From Protonemura montana (lineage: Eukaryota > Arthropoda > Insecta > Plecoptera > Nemouridae): a DNA stretch of 64,000 nucleotides. Shown piece after piece: positions 48,638 through 60,421 of the stretch. Within the stretch, counting starts at the first letter, position 1, and the number at the start of each line of letters is the position of its first letter. A model generated the notes under the pieces. That model searched no databases and had not been told where the DNA came from. It saw only the letters and a list, made by a program, of their open reading frames with translations. The stretch lies in contig OX387606.1 of the NCBI GenBank assembly GCA_947568835.1, positions 8,742,001 through 8,806,000 on the forward strand, written 5' to 3'. The translations under genes and the position numbers were made by a program.

Positions 48638-51600
48638 ATTTTGATAGTGACATAGCAAATATCATGCAAAAGGTCAAATGGAAAAATAAATACTGCTATC
48701 AATATTATCGGCAGTAGTGGGATACAGAGTAATTTGGCAGGGTTCTTTCGAATTAGAAATTATCTTTTCATCGTGTAAAGTCATGGCGAGAAGTCAACGA
48801 TGCTGGCAACAAGTGAATTGGCGTAAATAATTTCTATACTAAAAAAAACGCCAAAAAAAATATCTTCCTCGAAAGTGGTAGACTTTGTAGATCTTGGTTT
48901 TAATGTATCAGATCTCTTGTAGGGTCAACGTGCATTTAGCATGTTCTGCAAATAGTGGCATCACGTTGACACAGTTGGTCGGCAATGTCATTGAAAGTTA
49001 CCTCCTACGGGAGTTAAAAATATATGACTCAATTTTGAACACTTTTCTGTGGAAGAAACAATTTTTTAAATTAGTCCAGAGACCTGAGAGAAGAAAAATA
49101 TTATATTCATATTATGCTCGACGCATTTTTATAAAGTGCTTATATTTTTTACGTGTTTCTGTGTATATATTTCTGTGTGCATCCTCCGCCGCACAATAAG
49201 GAAGAAGGAGAGGGTAATACGATGCTGTTGTAATAAAATCTGCCTCATAAAAGAGCAAGCAATAGTAAAAGATGGTATAAAAGGGTATATGCTAAAATAT
49301 TGTGAACCCCCCCAAGTGGAGAATTGCTTACTATATCGTTGTAAAGCGACGCAGAAGCCTAAATAATGAAATGATCTTAAATAGGAATCATTTATCGTAA
49401 AACATTGAAACAGCAGAGAGATTTTTTTCAATTACAGAAACAAAACTTCTAACAGGAAAAAAAAATATGATCTTTTGTTTGTACCCATAAAAGAAAGTAT
49501 GTATGCATGTGAAGTTAGAGCCAAGCCAATTTAGTCTCCACAAGTGAAACATAAAAAAGAATTTTATACGTTACCATGGCCAAGCATGTGTATGATTATG
49601 CGTCACTTTCCCACTTTGTGGTTCCGCCGACGAGCGAATTGCTAGTTATTCAGTTGCTATGTGTATGTAAATATAGGATTCTCCTGTCACTGATTAAGAC
49701 TTCTTTTTCAAATTTTCTTTTGTTCCCAATCCTGTACACTAGATGCACAAAGGCAAACTCAAAGCAGAAAGAAATCTTCAAACTATCTCGCTATTCGTTC
49801 ATCCTGAAATACATTGGTACGATGGTACCATGTTTATTATATAGATATTCACACAAAACTCTGTCTTCTAGGAAAACGAGAAATCACAATCCGTAAATCA
49901 AGCCCATACAAAAGAAACATGTAAAAATATGCTAGAAAAAAATGTACAGATATAAATATCAGTGTGTATGCCAACCTACGTACGGTTGGCTCAACCCTAA
50001 GCAGAGCAATGTTAGAGAGATAAACATCTTTACGGTCTAATGCATTTGTCAATGTTATTAACTTTAACAAACCCATTTGTAACTAATTGTTTTTCTGGGT
50101 AAGACTAGCAACCATCATCATACACATGTCAATGGCATGACCTTCGTGGTCAAGGTGTATTCACTTAGGAGGATTCTCCCTGATGTATTCGTCAGAATTA
50201 CCGACTTCAACCACTATGTTTTCCAGCAATTGAAAGCTGAGAGCACTTGTAAAAGTAATGGTCTGTTTGCGGTAAAACTGGAAGGAGCCTTTGTCGAGAA
50301 AGATTATCCCTTTCGTAGTTTAATGTTCTTTGATTATCCGTGTGGAATAATCTCGCCCTGCTGTTTGGCGAAACATTCAGACAAGATTTAATACCACATA
50401 AATCGTTGAAAAAGAGACAGATGTTGTAAGGAAATGTCTTAATCGGGGCGATGCCATAGCAGAGATTTAAGCTGCATCTTATGCGGATGCAACTGCAATG
50501 CATCTAAGAAACTTTATGAGCACGCGGATCGTGAACTCTGAGCAGAGGATTTGAGCAATTCTCTTGGGTTTCGAAAACGTGATATGATATCGCTGGTATA
50601 GCATTCTGTCTCAAACAATTAAGGATGTGCCAACTCGTAAAAGTAATGTTTTCGCATTGTATACCTTGAAGTGTCAAGAAAACTTTTTGTTTGACGGTCC
50701 GGCGACCACGTTAACTTTCGCAGGGAAGATGGTATATTAAGAATGTTTAACGCTCTAGTTTACAAATATAATTAAAATTTACAGTTCGCCCACTTTGCCC
50801 TTCGGTCCGAGGACCAAGCGTGTGAAGCAGAATCTCGTATAATTTGTTTACCAATTAGTACTTTAGACTCGAAAAGAGCGAAAAGTTTAGAACGCAAACG
50901 ATTTTAATAAACCGTGTATGAATCTACAGTTGTGCCCACGTCTGTTTCCATCCATATCAAAGTTGATTTTCGAAACAAAGTTCAGTTTTTTTTCATTACG
51001 ATCGCCTCCTATTATTTGAAGGTACTTTGATATATTTTCTCAGAAAGGCAATCTAAGCATAAAGTTTCTGTGAGATTCAATTGATCGCAACCCAGCGACC
51101 TCAGCTATTTATCTAATAGAAACTTTTTAACTTGCGAAAAATAAAAAGTCGGCGCCACACATACAAGAGTTTTAAACTTTTCCCTATGATTAATATTTAC
51201 CCAACATTTGACGACACTTGCAATCAATGTCTTACTCTCAGTTTTGTGAGAAACCAAGTCTGAAACCGTCAAGGAAATCAAAGACCACGGCAAAACTACC
51301 AGACTCATTCATTAGATTCCCAAGACAATTAGGCTCTATTAGAAAGAACCAACGGAAGTTGCCCTAAAGTCAAAAAGAAATTGATTGAATTAGCGCAACC
51401 ACTTTTCGCACAGTGAATTTCAATGTTGCTAGCTGCTGGAACTGTAATTTTTATCACACATTTTATAGTTTGTGTGCGATAACCTCTCAGCGCCTCATAG
51501 CTGACATGCAATGCGAAAAGCCTGATATCAACTAAGAAGGTTTCAATCAAAGACTGTAATTTAAAAAAAATACTTACATTCATTAGTCCAATATAATGCT

Positions 51601-54600
51601 GCAATTACACTATTAAATCACTCGCTCGACAGCACAGGTTAACAACACAATACACAAACTATATTGGTGAAATAGTTTGCCTGTTCACATCGACGGCCAC
51701 GTTGCAGCGCCGGAGAGATGTTGTCGAAGTGACGGTTGCAAAGAGACTGAGCTCACCGCTACCCATTGCTCCCCGAGCGGCCGCGAGTCGTCGAGCAGTT
51801 CAAAATTTACACCGACCGACCGAACAACGGGTTGGGCGGAATTCAGCCGACCATGCACGAACAATACTAAAAAAAAAAATTGATGAATTATTGTGATTAC
51901 TGAGATAAGTTTTATGTTTTTTTAGCATCAAAGCTGAGGTACTGATTTCCTGTTTAATTTTTACTCCAGCAGTCGTGCCTACACCATTGTCTGAACTCAC
52001 TTCAGAGCACTAAAAATATTATCTACCGATCTCAACCGATATAAATACAAAATAGAGAAAAATTATTATGGACAGAATGGCATTCTCTTTTTTGTTTTGT
52101 TACAGAGCATTGGAGTTTAATTATGAAAAATCCCACTTTAATTAAAGAAAAGCGTAGGATGTAGAAGTTCTTTTTGCCTGACTGACTGAGCAAAATGCAC
52201 GATAATCTTTACCTGAGGAATGAAGCACTGAATTTGTATTCAGACAACAAAGAATAAAATATAGCTTCTCATCTGAAGAGTCAAGCAATATTTAGGCATA
52301 TAGCTGAAAAGACCTACCTACATAATACATAGGTACCAGGAACGTGAAGAAATCAAACCAGAATACCTATAACGAGGATTCAGTTTCTTTCGACAAAAAT
52401 ATGCAAAAAAATATAAAACGTTGTGTAATCACAGTGTAATGCCATTTAAAAAAAATGTGAATGTAATTATAACGCACAAATAAGCATAAGGATGAGCATA
52501 ATACGCTATTAAATATGTGCCGCTAGCTCGATGTTAATATACGTTTACTAACATACACTCCATAAGGGACCTACTCATGGGATGCAGAAAATATTACAAT
52601 AATTTCTACAGAAACCCAACTGAAATACAACTCAGACCTTTGAGTTAATAGGTATAGTCAGAGGACCAGCGTTAAGGCTAACCGTTCTGCTAGCAAAGGA
52701 ACAGCAACGCATGGAAACGAAGGTAACGGTAAAGTCCCACCGTGTGGTATTAATAAACCTCTATACTTAAATAATTTTGACTAGAAACGACGGTGATTCT
52801 ACCTAGAAGCAGCCTCCATTTTGTCGATAAAGTAGTAATTTGGCGACCATTTTTTGCGAATCAGTTGCAAACTATTTTTATAGTGGCAAGATCATATCAG
52901 GTGCCACTGCATGCTTCCAGCATAGTATTTCTTGTCAAAGTAAACATCACAGCATCTAGGCATGACACATGTCACAGGAATAGGGTACGCAATAAATAAA
53001 GCAGTGGACTACATCTCGTACCATCTAGAAGAAGAACTCGCATAGGTTGTGATTTAAAAGTTTCGTGGTTAGAATATTGGAAGATATCCAAGTGAACATA
53101 TGTTAGCAAGTGCAATAACATTGAAAAGAGAATATCGGCATAGCTAGCGTTAGCACCACATAGAGTCAGCGTCGAAACTACAATCCTTATTCGAGAATTC
53201 ATCTTGTACGTTACATAAAGAGCTAGCGTGGGGCACACAATCTGAAGCTATACACACCCCTAGCACAGGCGTCTTCTCAACAGATGCCATTTTATAGCAT
53301 CGATAACTGGCGCTCACAAACTTTCATATTATCACTTTTCCAACTCGCGGCGCTGAGCTGACTGGCTTGCTTATATAGCTTTTTCCCAACTTTCGCCGGC
53401 GCTGTGTTATTGTCTTGTCGTCAGCGCTATCAAAATATGCAGCTAGGCTTTGCGGTGATCACCGAGGATGGCACTAGAATGCAGAAGGAACAAGTTGGTT
53501 AGGGTCTGACACGAATTCGGGACACATTGTTATTGTTGTACAATGGTTTCACCTTGCGGATATGGCTGGAACGACTCTTTTTTTCGAACGTCAGCGAGAT
53601 TAATTTGACTGCCCCAGTGATATGGTCAATACGTACGTGGGTGACCGCAGTACACCCGTTTTATATTTCAAATCTGGGCGTATCCCCACTTCTGTAACTT
53701 ATAAGGGATCGCTATAGATAGCCAAATGTGTGCATGATAAAGCAGTGCTAATTACATATTTTCAATAGAAAAGTACCGTGTTTATTTTTATTGCATTCTG
53801 GAGACAGAATTTAGTTATTACTTCTATGAGTATCAAATAAAATCATAATCAAAACCAAATAAAATTACATTGCAAGTCTTCAGTCTAAAAAAAATTGATT
53901 GAAAGAAGCTCAAGCGCGAATAGGTATTAAAATTGATATATGAGTCGCCCAACGTCCGGAGTAAATGGTAAAATGGTAAATGGTACTAATGCAGCTTTAA
54001 AAAACCACTTTTATTATCAGAGGCAGCGATGGTGCTTGATTTGGTTACTTTTTGCAAGAAATCACAAAAATGTATCGAGAGAACCGGCCAGTTTTGGGAG
54101 TAACGCGACATATTTCTAAATGCCGCCCCTGGAAAAGTGTCACCCTATCTCTCTTGTGACAAAATTCTGCTTGAATATTCTGCTTGAATTGAAGTATAGA
54201 ATTATAATTATGTCGTATGGTGGTGGCCACATTTTTCAAAAAGGGACTGGGAATAAATTGATCGGGAAGGGTTGTACAGTGGATTAATGCACAATGCCTT
54301 TCTATGTGTGTTTCTCCCCTTGATTGGCAAGGGTGACAAGTCATAATTAATTTAAAAAAAAATCATTAATCTTGTCTTCGCGATTCTTTTGCGAGCCCCA
54401 TTAAATTTGCCTTCCTATAAAAGCTCTTTGGTACGATTCCAGGCAGGTTTTAATTTTCCAAATGTCCTATTAATTGCATTTGGGCAATTATTAGCAAACT
54501 GTGATCTTCGTCGTAAATGTGAATGCTTGTTTCGACTTATATATTGTATTATGATGCTTTCTGCTGCTCAATTTAAACGAAGAAATGTGCTCTCATTTCG

Positions 54601-55739
54601 TCTTATTTTTAGTATCTTCGAAAGCTATTAACACGAATATTGCTCCACGATTTATATTTAATTACAACTTAACTGCAATTATGCAAATCTGTTGACTACT
54701 TTAATTGATTTGTTGATTTTCTGCGACATCTAAGTGAACCGTGCATATAAAATTACCAAACAAAAACACCTGATAATGTAAACTGAATATGATTTAATTA
54801 AAAAATAGATGTTTTTAATCTATTGCCAGTAAACAAAAATGCATGTTTTTTTATGATTTAATACATGTAAATGTACATGCAATATGAATTCCAAAATCTA
54901 ACGTTTTGGAAATAGTTTTTAATATTATTGATAGTTTGTAATATTAATTTGAAACTGTTCAACAAATAATCGCACCAAATTAAAATTGCAAAAGAGATGG
55001 GCGATTTTGAGATCAGGGTGAGGCTATTTCTGGCAGGAAAAGCGTACTATTTGTTGAGGAACTATACTAGAATTATTAGGTTTAAGTGTCATTTTAGATT
55101 ATGTCGTAGGTATTATATAATAACCGAACAATATCGCATCAATTTATGGATTGTTACTTTCCAGAAACTTTGTCGACAGGGTAAAATTGCCATTAGTTAT
55201 CCTGTGAAAATGATTGAAAATGTGTCAATATCTGGAAATTAAAAGTTCTTATTAATATTACTATACTTTTATTAATATTTCTAGACATTTTCAATTAAAA
55301 TGAGTTCTAGTTTCGTTATGAATTTCAATGTCTTCAAAAATAAATTTGCTTTGCGTCATATCATTTTGTCTTACGATAAATGTGGAATCACAGAACTAAT
55401 TTGAATGCAAGTAATCATGTTTTTTTTTTTAATTCATGTATTTAATACAGATTGTTTAAATCAATAAGGCTTACGAAAGTATCGGTAAGACATTTTAGCT
55501 CATTATATTGCGTTTTTGGGAGATTTTAGTGATTTGAAAATGGGTTGAATTGGATGTATTAGGTTCTTGTGCTGGCTACAACCTCATAAGCGCTGCAGTA
55601 CCACGGTCTGCAAAAACAATGCAGCCAACTTTATTTTGGTTTCACACTAAACGTCAGTCTACGGTAGTTAGTTCAGGATCATAAATGTCAATTGGTGGAA
55701 ATTTTTTCGTATAACAAATAATATAATACAAATATAATC

Positions 55740-55832
55740 ATGAACGTGGTTACAGCAGTCAAGATGTACATCACTAAAATGACAGAGGAAAGTGGCCCTG
55801 GAATGAAGGTTCTACTGATGGATAAATACACG
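55740..55832 (+). CDS. Vps45: Vps45 exon 1 (residues 1-31)
   Basis: It starts at the ATG at 55740 and ends ACG|GTAAAA. It encodes the conserved N-terminus with MNVV and [12 protein letters not shown]. The start is chosen because it aligns with the invariant MNVV beginning of animal Vps45. Confidence 0.95.
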
Positions 55833-58800
55833 GTAAAAATCTCTTCTCCAAAAAGTGAGGCTAGGAATTGTTAAAGGCCCACCCACCCTTTAAAAAATAT
55901 TCTATTTAACCAGCTCAACTAATTTATGAACATTTTTTTATTTTTTTATAGTACAGACAAGAAAAAACAACCTTTTATGTAGCAAAGTTTCCCATTCTCA
56001 TTTAAATGAATAAAAAAGCATGTAATTCCATACCATACGGACACAGTTGCCTGCAACTGTAGGTAAAATGATCTAGAGTGTGTTACCGTTGATGTTGTAT
56101 CTACATCAACCCCATTGGTTATTTTGGGTGTACGCTCACGTATGCGCTGCACACCTATCTATTTCAATAAGTACGCGCCGCGTACCCACCTTTTCTTGCA
56201 ATAGTGTACGTGGATCACTCATTCAGGGAAAAGTTTGGTCAACTCTTCATTTAAATTCAAGAAACACATGTTATTTTTACAAGTTGGTGAAAATTTTACT
56301 TGGAAATGGCATTTAGTAGAACGTAGGTATATTCACAGAATCTTATCATTCTGAAAAATAAATGCCAAATACACTGGCTCATAATTGTGACTTGGCAAAG
56401 CGATAGCAAGGCTAAGCTTAGCTAAGCTCAGGCAACGCTACCCTTTGTCAGGCAGCACCGGCAAAGCATAGCGAGAGTAAAGAAATTGTTTCAATATTTT
56501 TTGCCTTTTGGCACAGCTTCCCCTTCCCCCGCCAACCCCCAAGAAAACACACGATCTAGAACAGCACCTGAATTCAATTGAGAGCGTACCCACCTTTTTC
56601 GTTTCAAATTAACCACTAATCATCCCAAATCTACCCTTTTTTCAGACAAGCATAGTCAGCATGGTGTACAGCCAATCAGAAATTTTACAAAAAGAAGTCT
56701 ATTTATTTGAAAGAATAGATTTTGGAGCTGGCCAAGAACCTATGAAACATTTGAAATGTATCGTGTTTTTAAGACCCACCAAAGAAAACATAGCTTACTT
56801 GTCAAAAGAGCTTCGATACCCAAAGTATGGTGTATATTATGTTTGTAAGTAATCCATGGATATTTTTATCAGCAAACTGCCTAGTAGTGTTAAACAGATT
56901 TGAGATAGTGACTGTCACCTGTTGCTCTGTCTGATAGTGCTGACTATGTCTTTTTGATACTAGATTTTAGCAACATCATTGCTAAGGCAGATATTAAAAC
57001 TCTCGCAGAATCTGATGAACATGAAGTGGTACGGGAAATCCAAGAGTTCTACGGAGACTACTTGGCCGTCAGCCCTCACTTATTTTCACTAAGCATTCCC
57101 TCGTGTTCCCAAGGTAATAATTTTTTTGCTCAATAATTTGTCTGTTATGTAATTTTTTTTTGACATTTTGTTTAGAAAAATATTGTTTTATCACAGGCTT
57201 GATGTGGGATCCACTTCAGCTGCAGAGAAGTGTCCAAGGCATCACTGCTGTATTGCTGTCATTGAAGAAATGTCCATTTATTAGATACCAAAATAATTCG
57301 GAGATGGCGAAACGTCTGTCTGAAAGAATACGGGTAGGTTTTGAATACTATCAAAACCTCAACTAATTGTTAAGCTTAACTCAGAAGTTAACTGATGCCT
57401 CTTCCTTTTCAGGAAACATTGTCCAAGGAATCGTCGTTGTTTGATTTTCGGCAACCAGAGATTCCACCGCTACTTCTCATTTTAGACCGACGAGGAGATG
57501 CAATCACTCCGCTGCTTAATCAGTGGACATATCAGGCAATGGTACACGAGTTGTTAACTATTGCTAACAACCGCGTTGATCTCTCGAACGTATCAGGAGT
57601 TGCGAAAGAGTTGAAAGAAGTGGTTCTTTCTGCTGAACAAGATGAATTTTATGCCAATAATCTCTACCTTAACTTTGGGGAGATTGGACAGACAATCAAA
57701 GAACTCATGGAAGATTTTCAAAAAAAGGCTAAGAACCATCAGAAAGTTGAAAGTATTGCTGACATGAAGACGTTTGTTGAAACGTATCCTCATTTTAAGG
57801 TAAAAATATAAAAAATAAAAATTTTATTTCAAAGTAAATAAACTTCTTTAGCCCTGCTTACCTATTTACTCAGTACCTATACACCTATTGTTTTTAGAAA
57901 ATGTCTGGAACGGTATCAAAGCATGTCACGGTCGTTGGAGAGTTGTCGTCCCTGGTTGCCAAACACAGCCTGCTGCAAGTCTCAGAGCTTGAACAGGAGC
58001 TGTCTTGTCAGAGTGACCACACACAGCATTTGCAAGTGAGTCGAACTTAATATGTAGTATGAACATACCAACAACTGAATGTAAAATTCTGGTAAAAATG
58101 TTTTCAAGTCCGGTTTAATGGATATATTCATTTCATTTCCCAGTCGGTTAGACGAATGGTGGCCAGTGATCGAATCAGAGACTTGGATGCAACAAGGCTT
58201 GTTCTATTATATGCTCTACACTACGAGAAACATCCAAACAACGACATTTCGGGACTCATTCAAGCTTTAAATAAACGTAATGTTCCTCAGCATCTGTCCA
58301 AGGTAGGATTGTAAGCTGGTGGTTAACTCTAATCAAAACCATAGTCAGGAATTCAGTCAGTTTAATTATTATTTTTACAGGCTATCAGCAACGTAGTGGA
58401 ATATGGAGGAGCTCACGCGACACACACTCAACTTTTACCAACTGATGTTGGAAAAATAACCAAAAGATTTTTTAAGGTATTGTATTTCTTGAGTATACCA
58501 TGAATTATTCAACCTCCATTATTACCTATACACTAATTTACTGGTTTCTTGATATGATTCTATCATTTAGGGCTTGAAAGGAGTGGAAAACGTGTACACA
58601 CAACATAACCCAGTATTGCGAGAGATCTTAGAAGATCTTATCAAGTTAAAGCTGCGAGAGGACGTCTTTCCATTCCTCGGCAGCAACCAGTCAGCACGGC
58701 GAGTGCAAGACGTGATTGTCTTCCTCATCGGAGGCACCACGTACGAGGAAGCGTTCGTTGTGCATCAACTGAACAAAAACAATTCGAGTGTTCGGATTGT

Positions 58801-58903
58801 GCTGGGTGGGACCTACATCCACAACACGACTAGCTTCTTAGAAGAAGTACAAAATGCCACCGAAGGTACGTCAAAACGACATGCCCGATTTAAAGACGTT
58901 TAA
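55740..58903 (+). CDS. Vps45: Vps45, Sec1/Munc18-family SNARE regulator (complete)
   Basis: Nine exons: 55740-55832, 56646-56844, 56964-57113, 57197-57333, 57413-57799, 57898-58035, 58144-58302, 58381-58476, 58571-58903. All introns are GT-AG and phases agree throughout, giving 563 residues against about 570 in animal Vps45. The start [23 protein letters not shown] (18-29), [25 protein letters not shown], the Sec1-family signature [20 protein letters not shown] (215-234), [30 protein letters not shown] and [12 protein letters not shown] match Vps45 closely. Vps45 binds the syntaxin-16/Tlg2 type t-SNARE and assists endosome and trans-Golgi fusion (family knowledge). Introns 2-8 are 78-119 nt; intron 1 is 813 nt. 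It is convergent with CPT1. Confidence 0.97.
55833..56645 (+). other. Vps45 intron 1 (813 nt)
   Basis: AT-rich intron between exons 1 and 2. It includes a 12-bp palindrome, GCTAAGCTTAGC, near 56411. No other feature is seen. Confidence 0.8.
56646..56844 (+). CDS. Vps45: Vps45 exon 2 (residues 32-98)
   Basis: Acceptor TTTTTTCAG|ACA, donor GTTT|GTAAGT. It opens [15 protein letters not shown], the domain-1 segment. It ends one base into a Tyr codon, completed in exon 3. Confidence 0.95.
56964..57113 (+). CDS. Vps45: Vps45 exon 3 (residues 98-148)
   Basis: Acceptor GATACTAG|AT, donor CAAG|GTAATA. It encodes [11 protein letters not shown] and [16 protein letters not shown], conserved in domain 1/2 of Vps45. 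It leaves one base that becomes Gly with exon 4. Confidence 0.95.
57197..57333 (+). CDS. Vps45: Vps45 exon 4 (residues 148-193)
   Basis: Acceptor TATCACAG|GC, donor CGG|GTAGGT. It encodes [29 protein letters not shown] and [12 protein letters not shown]. It ends in phase 0. Confidence 0.95.
57413..57799 (+). CDS. Vps45: Vps45 exon 5 (residues 194-322), Sec1 signature
   Basis: Acceptor CTTTTCAG|GAA, donor AAG|GTAAAA; 129 codons. It contains [18 protein letters not shown] and [11 protein letters not shown], the Sec1-like core, then [23 protein letters not shown] and ESIADMK. Confidence 0.96.
57898..58035 (+). CDS. Vps45: Vps45 exon 6 (residues 323-368)
   Basis: Acceptor TTTTTAG|AAA, donor CAA|GTGAGT. 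It encodes [20 protein letters not shown] followed by the [14 protein letters not shown] segment of domain 3a. Confidence 0.95.
58144..58302 (+). CDS. Vps45: Vps45 exon 7 (residues 369-421)
   Basis: Acceptor TTTCCCAG|TCG, donor AAG|GTAGGA. It encodes [17 protein letters not shown], conserved in the family, and an Asn/Leu-rich stretch before the next intron. Confidence 0.94.
58381..58476 (+). CDS. Vps45: Vps45 exon 8 (residues 422-453)
   Basis: Acceptor TTTTTACAG|GCT, donor AAG|GTATTG; 32 codons including VVEYGG, then a divergent loop, then KITKRFFK joining GLKGVENVY of exon 9. Confidence 0.93.
58571..58903 (+). CDS. Vps45: Vps45 exon 9 (residues 454-563 and stop)
   Basis: Acceptor ATCATTTAG|GGC; stop TAA at 58901-58903. 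It encodes [32 protein letters not shown] and RIVLGGT.IHNT.SFLEEV, the C-terminal Vps45 motifs. The last 17 residues are not conserved. A donor-like AAG|GTACGT lies within the exon at 58865, so a longer spliced tail is possible. Confidence 0.93.
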   Translation, partial: GLKGVENVYTQHNPVLREILEDLIKLKLREDVFPFLGSNQSARRVQDVIVFLIGGTTYEEAFVVHQLNKNNSSVRIVLGGTYIHNTTSFLEEVQNATEGTSKRHARFKDV

Positions 58904-58973
58904 TTCTCAACAGTACCTTGTGTTAATGGTTGAAGGAAATGTTGAATAGCTATAAAGTAAGGGACAGTCTTAC

Positions 58974-58979
58974 ATTAAA
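58974..58979 (+). terminator. possible Vps45 poly(A) signal ATTAAA (proximal)
   Basis: ATTAAA variant about 70 nt after the Vps45 stop, followed by a T-rich stretch (58988-59010). It would give a very short 3' UTR. It is not confirmed. Confidence 0.35.
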
Positions 58980-59327
58980 AAATGCTGTTTCTTTTATTTT
59001 AATTTTGTGAATACTTACCCATGGTTTATCCAGAAGGTCCAACCTTCTTCAAATTGCACCTCATTTTTTAAAGCTATCACATTCCGCATTCCCCTAGACT
59101 ATCTTAACCTTTATATGTAATTCGCATAAGTTAAGCAAGAGACGTAAATTATGGTTCTTAATGTAATGGTATTGTTCTATCTAACCACTAAAAGATTACA
59201 CTTTTGAAAAACGTAATTTATTGAGACAAACCTATGATAATAATATGAATCAGTATAATAATAATATATATATAATATATAAATATATATATATATGTAT
59301 TATGCTATTTATTATATTTATGTGATC

Positions 59328-59333
59328 AATAAA
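59328..59333 (+). terminator. likely Vps45 poly(A) signal AATAAA
   Basis: Canonical AATAAA about 425 nt after the stop, followed within 15-40 nt by GT/T-rich sequence (GTTTGGTTCTG), the usual layout for cleavage. It is the best 3'-end candidate for Vps45. Confidence 0.55.
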
Positions 59334-59750
59334 GTATACAGTTTGGTTCTGATTTATCTCATTGTTTATGATCTTTATGAAATGAGAAAGCTCTGTGTTA
59401 TTTATGTCAACAGGTAAAATAATTTTCTACAAGCTTGAGAAACTTTGATTAATTAGCATTGGTTATATAAATGTATGGATGAAAAGCATTGCAGCAATTC
59501 GTGAATGGGAATTTACGTCACAAAAATATAAATACTACCACGAATACTTGATGAATCCCTTCAAGTTGCTTGCATCGATCAATCCTTAGTTAAGAGCAAT
59601 TGATTTCATTGATCAAAATTCAGAAGATCCTCGTAATACACCATCCCAAATTTTAGTTGAATGGTTATCAATAGGTCGGAATGACAGTGCTAAGAAGCTA
59701 GCACTTTACCAGACACTTGTGACAACACTTTAACCCTACACCAGCCACCC

Positions 59751-59756
59751 TTTATT
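59751..59756 (-). terminator. possible CPT1 poly(A) signal AATAAA (distal)
   Basis: TTTATT on the plus strand reads AATAAA on the minus strand, about 570 nt beyond the CPT1 stop. A closer ATTAAA variant lies at 60141-60146. Which one is used cannot be told from sequence. Confidence 0.4.
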
Positions 59757-60140
59757 CTAGACTCAAAAACAAACTAAAAAAAAATCAAACTTAATATACA
59801 CAGTAGACTATTTAAGTCTACTGCAGTTGCATTGACAGTTGCACATAGTTGTTAGAATGTTGTTTGGCAAATAGAAACTACCTAAAACAGTGTATGAATG
59901 GTGAAAGTGTTTGCACGATCTCCAACTCGAGCTACTCTAAAAATATGCAACTGGTACCGAAGGTCACTTCTTGATGATCTTAACCAGTTTTAAGGCGGAC
60001 AACAGTGGACACTTAAAATATCTTGGTATGTTTATATATATATATATATCATTATTAATTACCTAAATCAACATTCTCTGAAAATAAAAGCATGTTGAAA
60101 TATCATATCTGAACTGTAGGGGATTGCATTTAGGTTCATT

Positions 60141-60146
60141 TTTAAT
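60141..60146 (-). terminator. possible CPT1 poly(A) signal ATTAAA (proximal)
   Basis: ATTAAA on the minus strand, about 180 nt after the CPT1 stop codon. It is a common variant signal; the evidence is position only. Confidence 0.35.
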
Positions 60147-60325
60147 AGAGTTGCTCGTCCTGTGATTAGTCAACAGTCACCATGTCTTTATCGCTCATCC
60201 ACATTCACACAACACTCAACAAAATCCAGGAACGCCGGCTGGCTTACCTATATATACGTACATTGCCGACTTGCACTCTCCCCAACTAAACTTGAACTAA
60301 GCTTAGTACTTATGGACTACCGTCG

Positions 60326-60421
60326 TTATTTCTTCACAGTCTTCAGCCGCTTGGCTTCGAGAAACAACTTTTTGACGTCCTCTAACGACTTTGTGATCTG
60401 GTGAGCAAATCTGCTCGAGTC
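60326..60421 (-). CDS. CPT1: CPT1 last coding exon
   Basis: Acceptor TGTTAACAG|GAC, stop TAA at 60328-60326; 31 residues, [20 protein letters not shown] and a basic tail. It aligns with the DSHRFG..I..A..DI..LF end of CPT1 and joins SSPQT in phase 0. Confidence 0.9.
   Translation of the reverse strand, partial: DSSRFAHQITKSLEDVKKLFLEAKRLKTVKK

Larger units (their letters stand above)
39471..55739. other. 16-kb interval between dpr and Vps45 start codons, no supported gene
   Basis: The dpr and Vps45 genes are divergent, so this interval must hold the dpr promoter, probably untranslated dpr exons, and the Vps45 promoter. I cannot place them from sequence alone. Visible structure: a possible retroelement 3' tail (about 40100-40217), CT repeat (41121-41149), A24 (42692-42715), the 43-bp minisatellite (42909-43140), A18 (44195-44212), a CACGCACG array (47791-47839) and a perfect hairpin (48603-48637). 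Some hydrophobic minus-strand ORFs (46729-47160, 51105-51308) are discussed as weak leads only. Confidence 0.6.
58904..60325. other. intergenic region between the convergent Vps45 and CPT1 3' ends
   Basis: 1.4 kb separate the two stop codons, and both 3' UTRs must end here. It contains an AT-rich simple stretch (59258-59298), a TA repeat (60036-60049), poly(A) signals on both strands and an open stretch at 59495-59589 that could splice in frame to Vps45. No independent gene is seen. Confidence 0.7.

Noticed and set aside
57160-57366. ORF start and end around Vps45 exon 4 as gene boundaries
   Set aside because: The ends of this frame read into introns. The splice sites at 57197 and 57333 give the conserved protein.
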